DNA from: CAMLDH01 sp966250375
GTDB taxonomy: Bacteria > Pseudomonadota > Gammaproteobacteria > Burkholderiales > Burkholderiaceae_D
DNA length: 22,116 nt
Reading direction: 5' to 3'
Assembly (NCBI GenBank): GCA_966250375.1
Contig: CBINHE010000066.1
Span: 1-22,116 of the forward strand
The translations under genes and the position numbers were made by a program. The notes below the pieces were generated by a model. That model was not told where the DNA came from. It worked only from the letters and a program-made list of their open reading frames with translations, and did no database searches. Shown here piece by piece: positions 1 through 6,559 of this stretch (its first letter is position 1; the number at the start of each line of letters is the position of its first letter).

Positions 1-170
1 GGCGGATCGCATGCGATCCGAATTCCCTGCTACGCCCCCTTGAAGGGGAAGGAGTTCGAACAGTACCCGTTGAATGTTTGCCTGTGTATTTCAAAAGCAT
101 CGCAGTTTTCAGGTTTATGTCAAAAAACTTTTGTCTACCTGCTTAGACACTAATTAACAAGGTACATAAG
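1..170. promoter_or_regulatory. Non-coding leader upstream of the PEP-CTERM gene
   Basis: No gene is visible here. Positions 3-20 form a perfect 18 bp palindrome, and 36-48 can fold into a short CCCCT/AGGGG hairpin; either could be the tail of a terminator of a gene left of the window. Positions 133-148 hold a 5 bp dyad, GTCTA and TAGAC separated by 6 nt, just before the gene, which could be an operator. An AAGG ribosome-binding site lies about 8 nt before the ATG at 171. I see no convincing sigma70 -35/-10 pair and no -24/-12 (sigma54) box. Confidence 0.35.
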
Positions 171-662
171 ATGAAAAAACTACTTTTTCTTCCATTGCTT
201 TTTTGGGCATCCACTGCGCATGCGGCGATGATTTTCGTGGGCTCGTTTAATGTTTACGATGGGCCCTACTGGGAAAATACTCCGACCGTATATTCCGCAC
301 GCGAAGCCGCTGCGTTGATCTTTGGCGGAAGTTATACCGACTATGCTGTTTCGATCGATTCGAGTCGTGATGCGGGCACGATCACCCATACTGCATATTA
401 CTCAGGATACGGCGATTTCAGCAGCGATCTCATTTTCAACGAAGACTTCAAGCTCGATTTGAGCGGTGGCGGCTATGGCTTTGGCGGTGAACCTTTTAGC
501 GCCTATTCCGCTTATGTAAACGATGGAGTTTATGCGTTTAATTATGTTTGGAAGATGGGCGATGTTGTCGTTCCGGTTTCCGAGCCGGCAAGTTATGCGC
601 TTCTATTTGCGGGACTTGCTTTGATGAGCATGGTTACGCGTCGTAGAGGCAATACCATATAG
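171..662 (+). CDS. PEP-CTERM sorting domain protein
   Basis: A 163-residue exported protein. Residues 1-18 form a Sec signal peptide (KK, hydrophobic core, AHA cleavage site). The C-terminus from about residue 136 has the three-part PEP-CTERM layout: SEPASY, a hydrophobic helix (ALLFAGLALMSMV) and a terminal TRRR cluster. Such tails are recognised by an exosortase in the inner membrane of biofilm-forming Gram-negative bacteria; no exosortase gene is in the window. The middle is rich in Gly, Tyr, Ser and Asp and matches no family I recognise. The motif reads SEP rather than the commoner PEP, which is an accepted variant. The gene ends 45 nt before the pseudopilin gene on the same strand, so it could be a cargo or a structural partner of that system, but this is inference from position only. 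Confidence 0.85.
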   Translation: MKKLLFLPLLFWASTAHAAMIFVGSFNVYDGPYWENTPTVYSAREAAALIFGGSYTDYAVSIDSSRDAGTITHTAYYSGYGDFSSDLIFNEDFKLDLSGGGYGFGGEPFSAYSAYVNDGVYAFNYVWKMGDVVVPVSEPASYALLFAGLALMSMVTRRRGNTI

Positions 663-707
663 TCGTTGGCCAATTGAGACGTAAGTATAAATATATTTAT
701 TAGGGTG

Positions 708-1157
708 ATGAATGTGATTAAAAAAAAGAAAATCGTACGTAACAATAAGCCGCTTCGAGCCGGCGGCTTTACCCTTTTGGAACTGCTCGTCGTAATTGTC
801 ATTATCGGATTGCTTGCCGCATACGTCGGCCCGCGCTATTTTGCGCAACTGGGCAAGTCCGAACAAAAGACCGCGAAGGCACAGATCGAAGCGTTCGGCA
901 AAGCGTTGGATACCTATCGGCTCGACGCTGGACATTATCCGAGCACCGAGCAAGGCTTGAATGCATTGGTAACGAAGCCGAATGACGAATCCAAGTGGCA
1001 GGGGCCTTACCTGCAAAAAGATGTTCCGCTCGATCCGTGGGGCAAGGCCTATCAATTTCGTTCACCCGGTCAAAATGAGGAATTCGATTTGTTCTCATAC
1101 GGTAAAGATGGTCAGCCGGGTGGTGACGCAGACAATGCCGACGTCTCTTATCGCTAG
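708..1157 (+). CDS. gspG: Type II secretion major pseudopilin GspG
   Basis: This is the main subunit of the periplasmic pseudopilus. A basic leader of about 20 residues ends in the prepilin peptidase site G|FTLLE, with Glu at +5, followed by the hydrophobic assembly helix LLVVIVIIGLLAA. The globular part has GspG hallmarks: YRLDAGHYPSTEQGLNAL, LDPWG, and a C-terminal Gly/Asp-rich DGQPGGDADNAD that in the family binds calcium. The length of 149 residues is typical. The start is uncertain: GTG at 705, ATG at 708 and GTG at 714 all lie close to AGGG (702-705); 714 has the best spacing. It is the first gene of the secretion set, and gspF follows after about 14 nt. Confidence 0.93.
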   Translation: MNVIKKKKIVRNNKPLRAGGFTLLELLVVIVIIGLLAAYVGPRYFAQLGKSEQKTAKAQIEAFGKALDTYRLDAGHYPSTEQGLNALVTKPNDESKWQGPYLQKDVPLDPWGKAYQFRSPGQNEEFDLFSYGKDGQPGGDADNADVSYR

Positions 1158-1171
1158 CATCGGAGTTGATG

Positions 1172-2368
1172 ATGCAGTTCCAACTTCGGGTGCAGGGCGC
1201 TTCCGGTGCCGGGGGCGCGCAACGGATTTCGATTGACGCACCGAGTGAAGCGGACGCGATTCGCAACGCCGTAAAGAATGGCTGGCGTGTGCTGGCAATC
1301 GATCATGTGACCGATGCGGACACTCAACATCCGAGGACCGCGCACAAATTTCCCCTTTTACAGTTCAGCCAGGAAATGCTGGCGTTGCTGGAGGCGGGGC
1401 TGAACCTGACGGAAGCGATCACGACCCTGCATGCCAAGGAATCGCGCCCTGGTGTCAAAACGACGCTGGGCAGTATCTTGATGGCGCTGCAGCAAGGCCA
1501 GAGTTTCTCCGATACGCTGACTGCGTTTCCTGCCATCTTCCCGGATATTTATATCGCGACCGTGCGTGCCGCTGAACGTTCGGGCAATTTGCCGGAAGCG
1601 CTGGCGCGCTTTGTCGGTTACCAGCTGCAGTTTGATGCGATCAGGAAGAAACTGATTTCCGCCGCGATATATCCCGCCATGCTGCTGGTCGTTGGCGGGT
1701 TCGTGACGCTCTTCCTGCTTGGTTATGTAGTACCGAAATTCAGTGTCGTCTACGCGAGCTCGGGGCGCGATATTCCGTGGATGTCGCAAGTATTGCTGGG
1801 GTTCGGTAATTTGATTTATCAGCATGGCATTGCGTTTTTGATCGCTCTTGCGTGTGTTGTTGCGACCCTGGGCCACTGCGCCACGAATGCCGTGCTGCGA
1901 CAGCGGCTGATGGAGGCAATTCTTCGCCTGCCGATTCTGTCCGCGAAAGCCGCCGAGTTTCGGTTGGCGCGTTTTTATCGCGCGCTTAGCCTGCTGCTGC
2001 ATGCCGGCATTCCATTATCGAAAGGTCTCGCAATGGTATCGGCCATGCTGATGCCGGCACAGCAGGGGCAGTTGCAGCAGGCCAGGCGCGCGGTTGAAGA
2101 AGGACTGCCATTTTCCGTCGCCCTGGAACAGTTTCAACTGGCGACGCCGGTTGCGCAATCCCTTTTGAAGGTCGGCGAAAATACGGGCCGTTTAGGCGAC
2201 ATGCTGGAACGCTCGGCCAGATTCCATGATGAAGACTTCGCGCGCTGGGTGGACTGGGCATCGCGCTTGCTGGAGCCTGCGTTGATGACAGTGATCGGGG
2301 TCGTCATTGGTGCAGTGGTGGTGTTGATGTATATGCCGATCTTTGAATTGGCGGGAAGTCTGTCATGA
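1172..2368 (+). CDS. gspF: Type II secretion inner-membrane platform protein GspF
   Basis: This polytopic inner-membrane protein forms the platform on which the GspE ATPase drives pseudopilus assembly. It is about 398 residues, usual for the family, with two T2SSF repeats: one begins near residue 60 (FSQEMLALLEAGLNL) and the other near 265 (FRLARFYRALSLLLHAGIPL). Hydrophobic segments follow the first repeat (AAIYPAMLLVVGGFVTLFLL), lie between repeats (GIAFLIALACVVATL) and end the protein (ALMTVIGVVIGAVVVLMYMP). GGAG at 1162-1165 fits the ATG at 1172 better than the ATG at 1169 or TTG at 1166. The stop overlaps the gspE start as ATGA, implying translational coupling. Confidence 0.94.
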   Translation: MQFQLRVQGASGAGGAQRISIDAPSEADAIRNAVKNGWRVLAIDHVTDADTQHPRTAHKFPLLQFSQEMLALLEAGLNLTEAITTLHAKESRPGVKTTLGSILMALQQGQSFSDTLTAFPAIFPDIYIATVRAAERSGNLPEALARFVGYQLQFDAIRKKLISAAIYPAMLLVVGGFVTLFLLGYVVPKFSVVYASSGRDIPWMSQVLLGFGNLIYQHGIAFLIALACVVATLGHCATNAVLRQRLMEAILRLPILSAKAAEFRLARFYRALSLLLHAGIPLSKGLAMVSAMLMPAQQGQLQQARRAVEEGLPFSVALEQFQLATPVAQSLLKVGENTGRLGDMLERSARFHDEDFARWVDWASRLLEPALMTVIGVVIGAVVVLMYMPIFELAGSLS

Positions 2369-4071
2369 ACGCACGCGAACTGGCCGTTGCCCAGCCCGGT
2401 AAAACGTCCATCAAACCGATCACGCCGGCGCTTGTACAAAGCGCGCGTGTGAGCGCTCTCGCTCAAGGCCGGCGCCACTTGATGGTGCTGGAGGAAGAGT
2501 CGGGGCTTTCGCCTGAGAAGTTCACGCAGCAATTGAGTGACATGTTTGCCTATCCAGCTTATTCGATGGCGGAAATGCAGGCAGCCAATCCGGCTTTTGA
2601 CATGATCGCTTTCACCGATTGCGCTCAACGTGACTGTGTTGTCATGCGCAACGCAGATGCTGCGCTGATATTGGTCATCAGCGACCCATTCGCCGAGGAT
2701 GTGCTGCAATGGGCAAATCATGTGATCAACGCCCCGTTCTCGGTGGCGGTCGCGCATTCGAGCGATTTGCTGGCGTACTTGGCGCAGCAAGAAAATGCGC
2801 AGCAGGCGATGCAGGAAATGATTCACGATGCCGAAGACCTGCAAAGCCTGGATCAGACGATTGAAGATATTTCGCTTATCAAAATCAGCGAAGATAGCAG
2901 TCCGGTCGTCAAGCTGGTGAATTCAACCATTTACGATGCATTGAAATTCCAGGCCAGCGATATTCACCTTGAGTGCGACGTTGCCAGTCTCGTCATCAAA
3001 TACCGGGTCGATGGCGTATTGGTGCAGGCCGGTCAGGTGCAAGGCATGCAGATGGCCGAGCAAATCATTTCCCGTATCAAGGTGATGGCGGATCTGGATA
3101 TCGCGGAACGCCGGATCCCGCAGGACGGCCGGTTCAAGGTACGCGTCAAGGGCAGCGAAATCGATTTCCGTGTTTCCATCATGCCGAATATTTTCGGAGA
3201 AGATGCGGTCTTGCGATTGCTGGACCGGCGCGCGCTGACGGAAGCTGCGCAATCTCTTCGTCTGGAAAATCTCGGTTTGAATGCCGATGCAATCGAGCAT
3301 ATCCGCTGGCTTGCCGCCAAGCCGCATGGCATGTTGCTGGTCACGGGGCCGACCGGCTCCGGCAAGACCACAACCCTCTATGCGGCGATTACGGAGATTA
3401 ACACCGGACGCGACAAGATCGTCACGATTGAAGATCCGGTTGAATATCGTTTGCCGCGCGTGCTGCAAATCCCGGTAAATGAAAAGAAGGGGTTGACGTT
3501 TGCACGTGGACTGCGCTCCATCTTGCGCCACGACCCGGACAAAATCATGGTCGGAGAAATTCGCGATGATGAAACAGCGCAAATCGCCGTCCAAGCGTCA
3601 CTGACTGGCCATCTGGTTTTTACCACCGTGCATGCGAACAGCGTGTTTGACGTGCTCGGCCGTTTTTTGCATATGGGCGTCGATCCCTATAGCTTTTCCG
3701 CAGCGTTGAACGGGATTGTTGCACAACGCCTGCTGCGCTTGAACTGCGAGCATTGCGCCGTGCCGGTCGTGCCGACAGAAGCGGAATTAAAGGAAACGGG
3801 ACTCAGCGCATCACAGACCAAGGCATGGACATTCAAAGCCGGCAAGGGTTGCGGCCATTGCCGCGGCACCGGATACAAGGGCCGCAAAGCGGTCGCTGAA
3901 GTCCTGATTTTGAATGACACCTTACGTGAAATGATCACTACCAAGGCGCCGGTTAGCCGTATGAAGGAAGAGGCGGCAAAATCGGGCCTGCGCCTGGTTC
4001 GCGATGCTGCGCTGGATTTGGTGCGATCCGGTGAAACGACATTGATGGAGCTCAATCGTGTCACTTATTGA
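2365..4071 (+). CDS. gspE: Type II secretion/pilus assembly ATPase GspE
   Basis: A hexameric cytoplasmic ATPase of the GspE/PilB/PulE family that powers addition of pseudopilin subunits. Its 568 residues have a divergent N-terminal T2SSE-N region (about 20-140) and a full motor: Walker A GPTGSGKT (328-335), Asp box TIEDPVEY (354-361), Walker B IMVGEIRDDE (394-403) and His box TVHAN (421-425). A zinc-binding tetracysteine module, Cys461/Cys464 and Cys496/Cys499, is present as in true GspE/PilB proteins, which argues for an assembly rather than a retraction ATPase. It overlaps gspF by 4 nt and the next gene by 14 nt. All catalytic motifs are intact. Confidence 0.95.
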   Translation: MNARELAVAQPGKTSIKPITPALVQSARVSALAQGRRHLMVLEEESGLSPEKFTQQLSDMFAYPAYSMAEMQAANPAFDMIAFTDCAQRDCVVMRNADAALILVISDPFAEDVLQWANHVINAPFSVAVAHSSDLLAYLAQQENAQQAMQEMIHDAEDLQSLDQTIEDISLIKISEDSSPVVKLVNSTIYDALKFQASDIHLECDVASLVIKYRVDGVLVQAGQVQGMQMAEQIISRIKVMADLDIAERRIPQDGRFKVRVKGSEIDFRVSIMPNIFGEDAVLRLLDRRALTEAAQSLRLENLGLNADAIEHIRWLAAKPHGMLLVTGPTGSGKTTTLYAAITEINTGRDKIVTIEDPVEYRLPRVLQIPVNEKKGLTFARGLRSILRHDPDKIMVGEIRDDETAQIAVQASLTGHLVFTTVHANSVFDVLGRFLHMGVDPYSFSAALNGIVAQRLLRLNCEHCAVPVVPTEAELKETGLSASQTKAWTFKAGKGCGHCRGTGYKGRKAVAEVLILNDTLREMITTKAPVSRMKEEAAKSGLRLVRDAALDLVRSGETTLMELNRVTY

Positions 4072-4879
4072 TCGGTTCACCGCCAAGACGCTTTGCATCG
4101 GCGTCACGCCTGCGCACCTGACCTGCGTCATTCGCAACGGGCGCAGCTTCGCCATGGAAAGTGCCCGCAGGATCGACATCGTCAATGAAAACAACGATTG
4201 GCGGCTGGTGTTGGCTGCGCTCCAGCGCTATCTGCAACAACCGGAGCGCCCCGGCGCTGGACTGCCGATATCGGTCATTTTGTCGAGTCAGTGGTGCCGC
4301 ATGATGATCGTTCCGTGGAGCGATGCAATGCTAAAGGACGACAGCATGGCGCGCTTTCTGCAGTCACAGTACATGGCATTGTATGGCGACGAGGCACGCG
4401 ACTGGGCGATTGCAACGGATGATGCAGGTTACGGACAGCCCCGGCTGGCTTGTGGGATGGAACGTGATTTATTGCAGGGATTGCAGCAACTCGCCTTGGA
4501 CAATAAGCATGCATGTCAATCGATTGAGTCAGTCGTTTCCGTTGCGTGGCGCGCCATTGCCGATGTGTCGGGTGGCGAACACACAGCGTTTGCAGTGGCA
4601 GAGCCTCGCTGGCTGACTATCTGCAAGCTGGAAAAAGGGCGGATTACCGCTGTTCATTCGCAAGCTTGCGACTCTGCCTGGCCGGCCGAATTGGTTCGAG
4701 CCTGGCAGCGCTGGACCTTGCGCTTGCCGGAGTTGGCGGCCATTACGCAGGTCGCGCTGTTGAATTTGACGGGGGAGGTGCTGAAAGATGCTCTGCCGGC
4801 GCCGTTCAAGTCCGTATTGCTGCCATCGCATGAACTGCAATCCGCTTATGGTTTTGTTACTTGCGATAGGGGGCGATGA
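4058..4879 (+). CDS. PilM/GspL-like cytoplasmic assembly protein (divergent)
   Basis: A soluble protein of 273 residues with no signal peptide or membrane helix. Its position between the ATPase and the PilN-like gene is that of PilM or of the cytoplasmic half of GspL, which link the motor to the inner-membrane alignment complex. The N-terminal CIGVTPAHLTCVIRNG resembles the first phosphate-binding strand pair of actin-like PilM proteins, but the Asp and Gly residues are poorly kept, so nucleotide binding is doubtful. The GTG start is supported by GGAG at 4047-4050 with 7 nt spacing, inside the end of gspE. The assignment rests mainly on gene order and length; sequence similarity is weak to the eye. 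Confidence 0.7.
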   Translation: MSLIDRFTAKTLCIGVTPAHLTCVIRNGRSFAMESARRIDIVNENNDWRLVLAALQRYLQQPERPGAGLPISVILSSQWCRMMIVPWSDAMLKDDSMARFLQSQYMALYGDEARDWAIATDDAGYGQPRLACGMERDLLQGLQQLALDNKHACQSIESVVSVAWRAIADVSGGEHTAFAVAEPRWLTICKLEKGRITAVHSQACDSAWPAELVRAWQRWTLRLPELAAITQVALLNLTGEVLKDALPAPFKSVLLPSHELQSAYGFVTCDRGR

Positions 4880-5433
4880 TGCGCTTGACTCGTCTCAATT
4901 TTGTATCGAGTGCCGCACCGATTGGTGGTTGGCGAATGGGGATACTGGTGATTGGCCTAATAGCGTTGGCATGGGCAGGACTGCGCTGGGCATCACAACA
5001 GGACGCCACCGCTGCTGCAGAGGCGCAACTTATCAGCGTCCAGCCGCGCAGTGTCGCCGCTCCTGTGCGGTCGGCTGTGCAACAGCGTGAACTGGAAGCG
5101 CAGGCAAAGGTCGTTGGTGACGCGGTACGGCAATTGAATTTGCCGATCGGTGAGTTGATCAAAGCCCTGCAACCGCCCAAAGATATTCGCGTCGCGCTGC
5201 TTGCTTTGGATGTGGGCGGCAAAGCCAGTGAGGGCGACGGCGTTGGCGCCAAGGCCGATGGCATCCTCAAAATCACCGCAGAAGCGAGAACCGCTCAGGA
5301 AATGACAACCTATGTCGCGTTTTTGGACGATCAGGCTTTGTTTCGATCGTTGTACCTGATCAAGCATGAAATCAACGCCACCTCACCGGAAAAGCCTTAT
5401 CGATTCTTGTTGGAGGCGCAATGGCGGGAATAA
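4879..5433 (+). CDS. PilN-like inner-membrane assembly protein
   Basis: A single-pass inner-membrane protein of about 184 residues. A short cytoplasmic N-terminus (MRLTRLNF...) precedes one helix (about 19-37, MGILVIGLIALAWAGLRWA). A charged, Ala/Gln-rich segment likely to form a coiled coil follows, then a periplasmic ferredoxin-like fold (DIRVALLALDVG ... ILKITAEARTAQEMTTYVAFL). This is the PilN/GspL-periplasmic layout, and the N-terminal RLNF resembles the PilM-binding segment of PilN. AGGGGG at 4868-4873 suits the ATG at 4879; an ATG at 4876 overlaps the preceding stop. In 'secretion system X' annotations this corresponds to transmembrane protein 1. Confidence 0.75.
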   Translation: MRLTRLNFVSSAAPIGGWRMGILVIGLIALAWAGLRWASQQDATAAAEAQLISVQPRSVAAPVRSAVQQRELEAQAKVVGDAVRQLNLPIGELIKALQPPKDIRVALLALDVGGKASEGDGVGAKADGILKITAEARTAQEMTTYVAFLDDQALFRSLYLIKHEINATSPEKPYRFLLEAQWRE

Positions 5434-6050
5434 AGCCAGAAGCGGTTGCGATGCCACGCGCGGGTTGGAAGTTGCCAAGTAATGTTGGCGCCCGACTTGC
5501 GTGGGAAGGTCGTCGCGTGTGGCGTCGACTTGGATGGTGCGCCGGCATTGGAATTTTTTGCAGCGTTCTTGCGGTGCTTGCGCTATGGCAGACACAGCAG
5601 TCCGCACAACGGCAGCAATCGTTTGTGAAGAAGCTGCAAGCCGTATCGTCCATCTCTGCAGAAAAGCCGGTGAGTGAGGTGACACAAGGCGATATTGCAC
5701 GCCAGGTCGCTGTTTTTTATGCCTATTTGCCGCCGCATGACGCTATCCCGGATCGACTTAAGCGCCTGATCAATCTTGCGGAGAAAAATGGCATGACGCT
5801 GACGCAAGCAGAATACAAGCCACAACCGGAAGTCAATGCTGATTTCTTGCGTTATCAAATCGTGTTGCCGGTCAAGGCCGCCTATCCAAACATTCAGAGT
5901 TTCATTTTGGACGCACTGCAGGAGTTGCCCACATTGACCCTGGAGTCGATCGCCTTCAAGCGCGACCGTATCGAATCTCCAGAGGTGGAAGCAAGAATCC
6001 ACTATATCCTGCTGGTGAAAAAGTCTGGGGCAAAGGGAGCGGGCCAATGA
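5421..6050 (+). CDS. PilO/GspM-like inner-membrane assembly protein
   Basis: A 209-residue single-pass protein. After about 35 basic cytoplasmic residues comes a helix (about 40-57, AGIGIFCSVLAVLALW), a Gln-rich coiled-coil segment (QTQQSAQRQQSFVKKLQAV) and a periplasmic domain. That domain's DRLKRLINLAEKNGMTLTQAEY ... LRYQIVLPVKAAYPNIQSFI pattern is typical of PilO ferredoxin-like folds. It should dimerise with the PilN-like protein encoded just upstream to form the periplasmic alignment complex. The start lies inside the previous gene (13 nt overlap), with GGAGG at 5412-5416. Confidence 0.78.
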   Translation: MAGIKPEAVAMPRAGWKLPSNVGARLAWEGRRVWRRLGWCAGIGIFCSVLAVLALWQTQQSAQRQQSFVKKLQAVSSISAEKPVSEVTQGDIARQVAVFYAYLPPHDAIPDRLKRLINLAEKNGMTLTQAEYKPQPEVNADFLRYQIVLPVKAAYPNIQSFILDALQELPTLTLESIAFKRDRIESPEVEARIHYILLVKKSGAKGAGQ

Positions 6051-6559
6051 AGCGAATGTTTCTTGGCCTGGCGCTCGTTGCTACGCTCGTTGCCGTCTAT
6101 TTTGCACCGCGCGCAGATCAATCCAGCGTGGTTACACCCGCGAAGCCGTCTGCAAATGCCGTTCGTGAAAAAAGTGGTTCAAGGCGGGCAGGCGAACATG
6201 CTGTCGCAGCCGCCATGAATCTGCAAATCCGTCCTCGCAGCCCTGATCAAGATTGGGGGAATGTCTTCGTCAGTCAAACCTGGGCGCCGCCGCCGGAGGC
6301 TGTGAAACCGGTCAAGGAGGTGGTGATTGCACCGCCTCTTCCGGAAGCACCTGCCTTGCCGTTTCAATTCCTGGGCCGCTTGGTCGAGGACGGGAAGACC
6401 GCCTATTTTTTGCAATTCAATGATCGTAATCTGGTCATGCGGCCTGGCGACTCTGTTGATCAAACATATACGTTGGACAGCATCGACGGTGGTACGTTGA
6501 CGTTCACCTACCTGCCGCTCAATAAAAAACAAACATTAGTAGTAGGGGAAGTGAATTGA
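6047..6559 (+). CDS. GspC/PilP-like secretin-docking protein
   Basis: A 170-residue protein with an N-terminal hydrophobic anchor (about 3-19) and a Pro/Ala/Val-rich stretch (about 88-118) that could span the periplasm. It ends in a compact beta domain (about 119-170: LPFQFLGRLVEDGKTAYFLQ ... LVMRPGDSVDQTYTLDSI). That domain resembles the homology region of GspC and PilP, which contacts the N0 domain of the secretin. It is encoded directly before the secretin, as expected for such a docking protein. SEED labels this family 'secretion system X translation initiation factor'; nothing here supports a translation role, so I regard that name as misleading. It overlaps the PilO-like gene by ATGA, with GGGAG 7 nt before the start. 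Confidence 0.72.
   Translation: MKRMFLGLALVATLVAVYFAPRADQSSVVTPAKPSANAVREKSGSRRAGEHAVAAAMNLQIRPRSPDQDWGNVFVSQTWAPPPEAVKPVKEVVIAPPLPEAPALPFQFLGRLVEDGKTAYFLQFNDRNLVMRPGDSVDQTYTLDSIDGGTLTFTYLPLNKKQTLVVGEVN

Noticed and set aside
662..704. Promoter before gspG (TTGGCC ... TATAAA)
   Set aside because: The spacing between the two boxes is only about 14 nt and the -35 match is poor; an AT-rich gap alone is not enough.
603..1055. Minus-strand frame opposite gspG
   Set aside because: It lies antiparallel to a clear GspG gene, has no ribosome-binding site and resembles no protein; it is a shadow of the codon pattern.
1358..2002. Long (214-codon) minus-strand frame inside gspF
   Set aside because: The composition (many Arg and Gln) is typical of an antisense reading of a Leu/Ala-rich membrane protein; gspF is unambiguous.
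2923..3594. 223-codon minus-strand frame opposite gspE
   Set aside because: It overlaps the most conserved ATPase motifs and has no features of its own.
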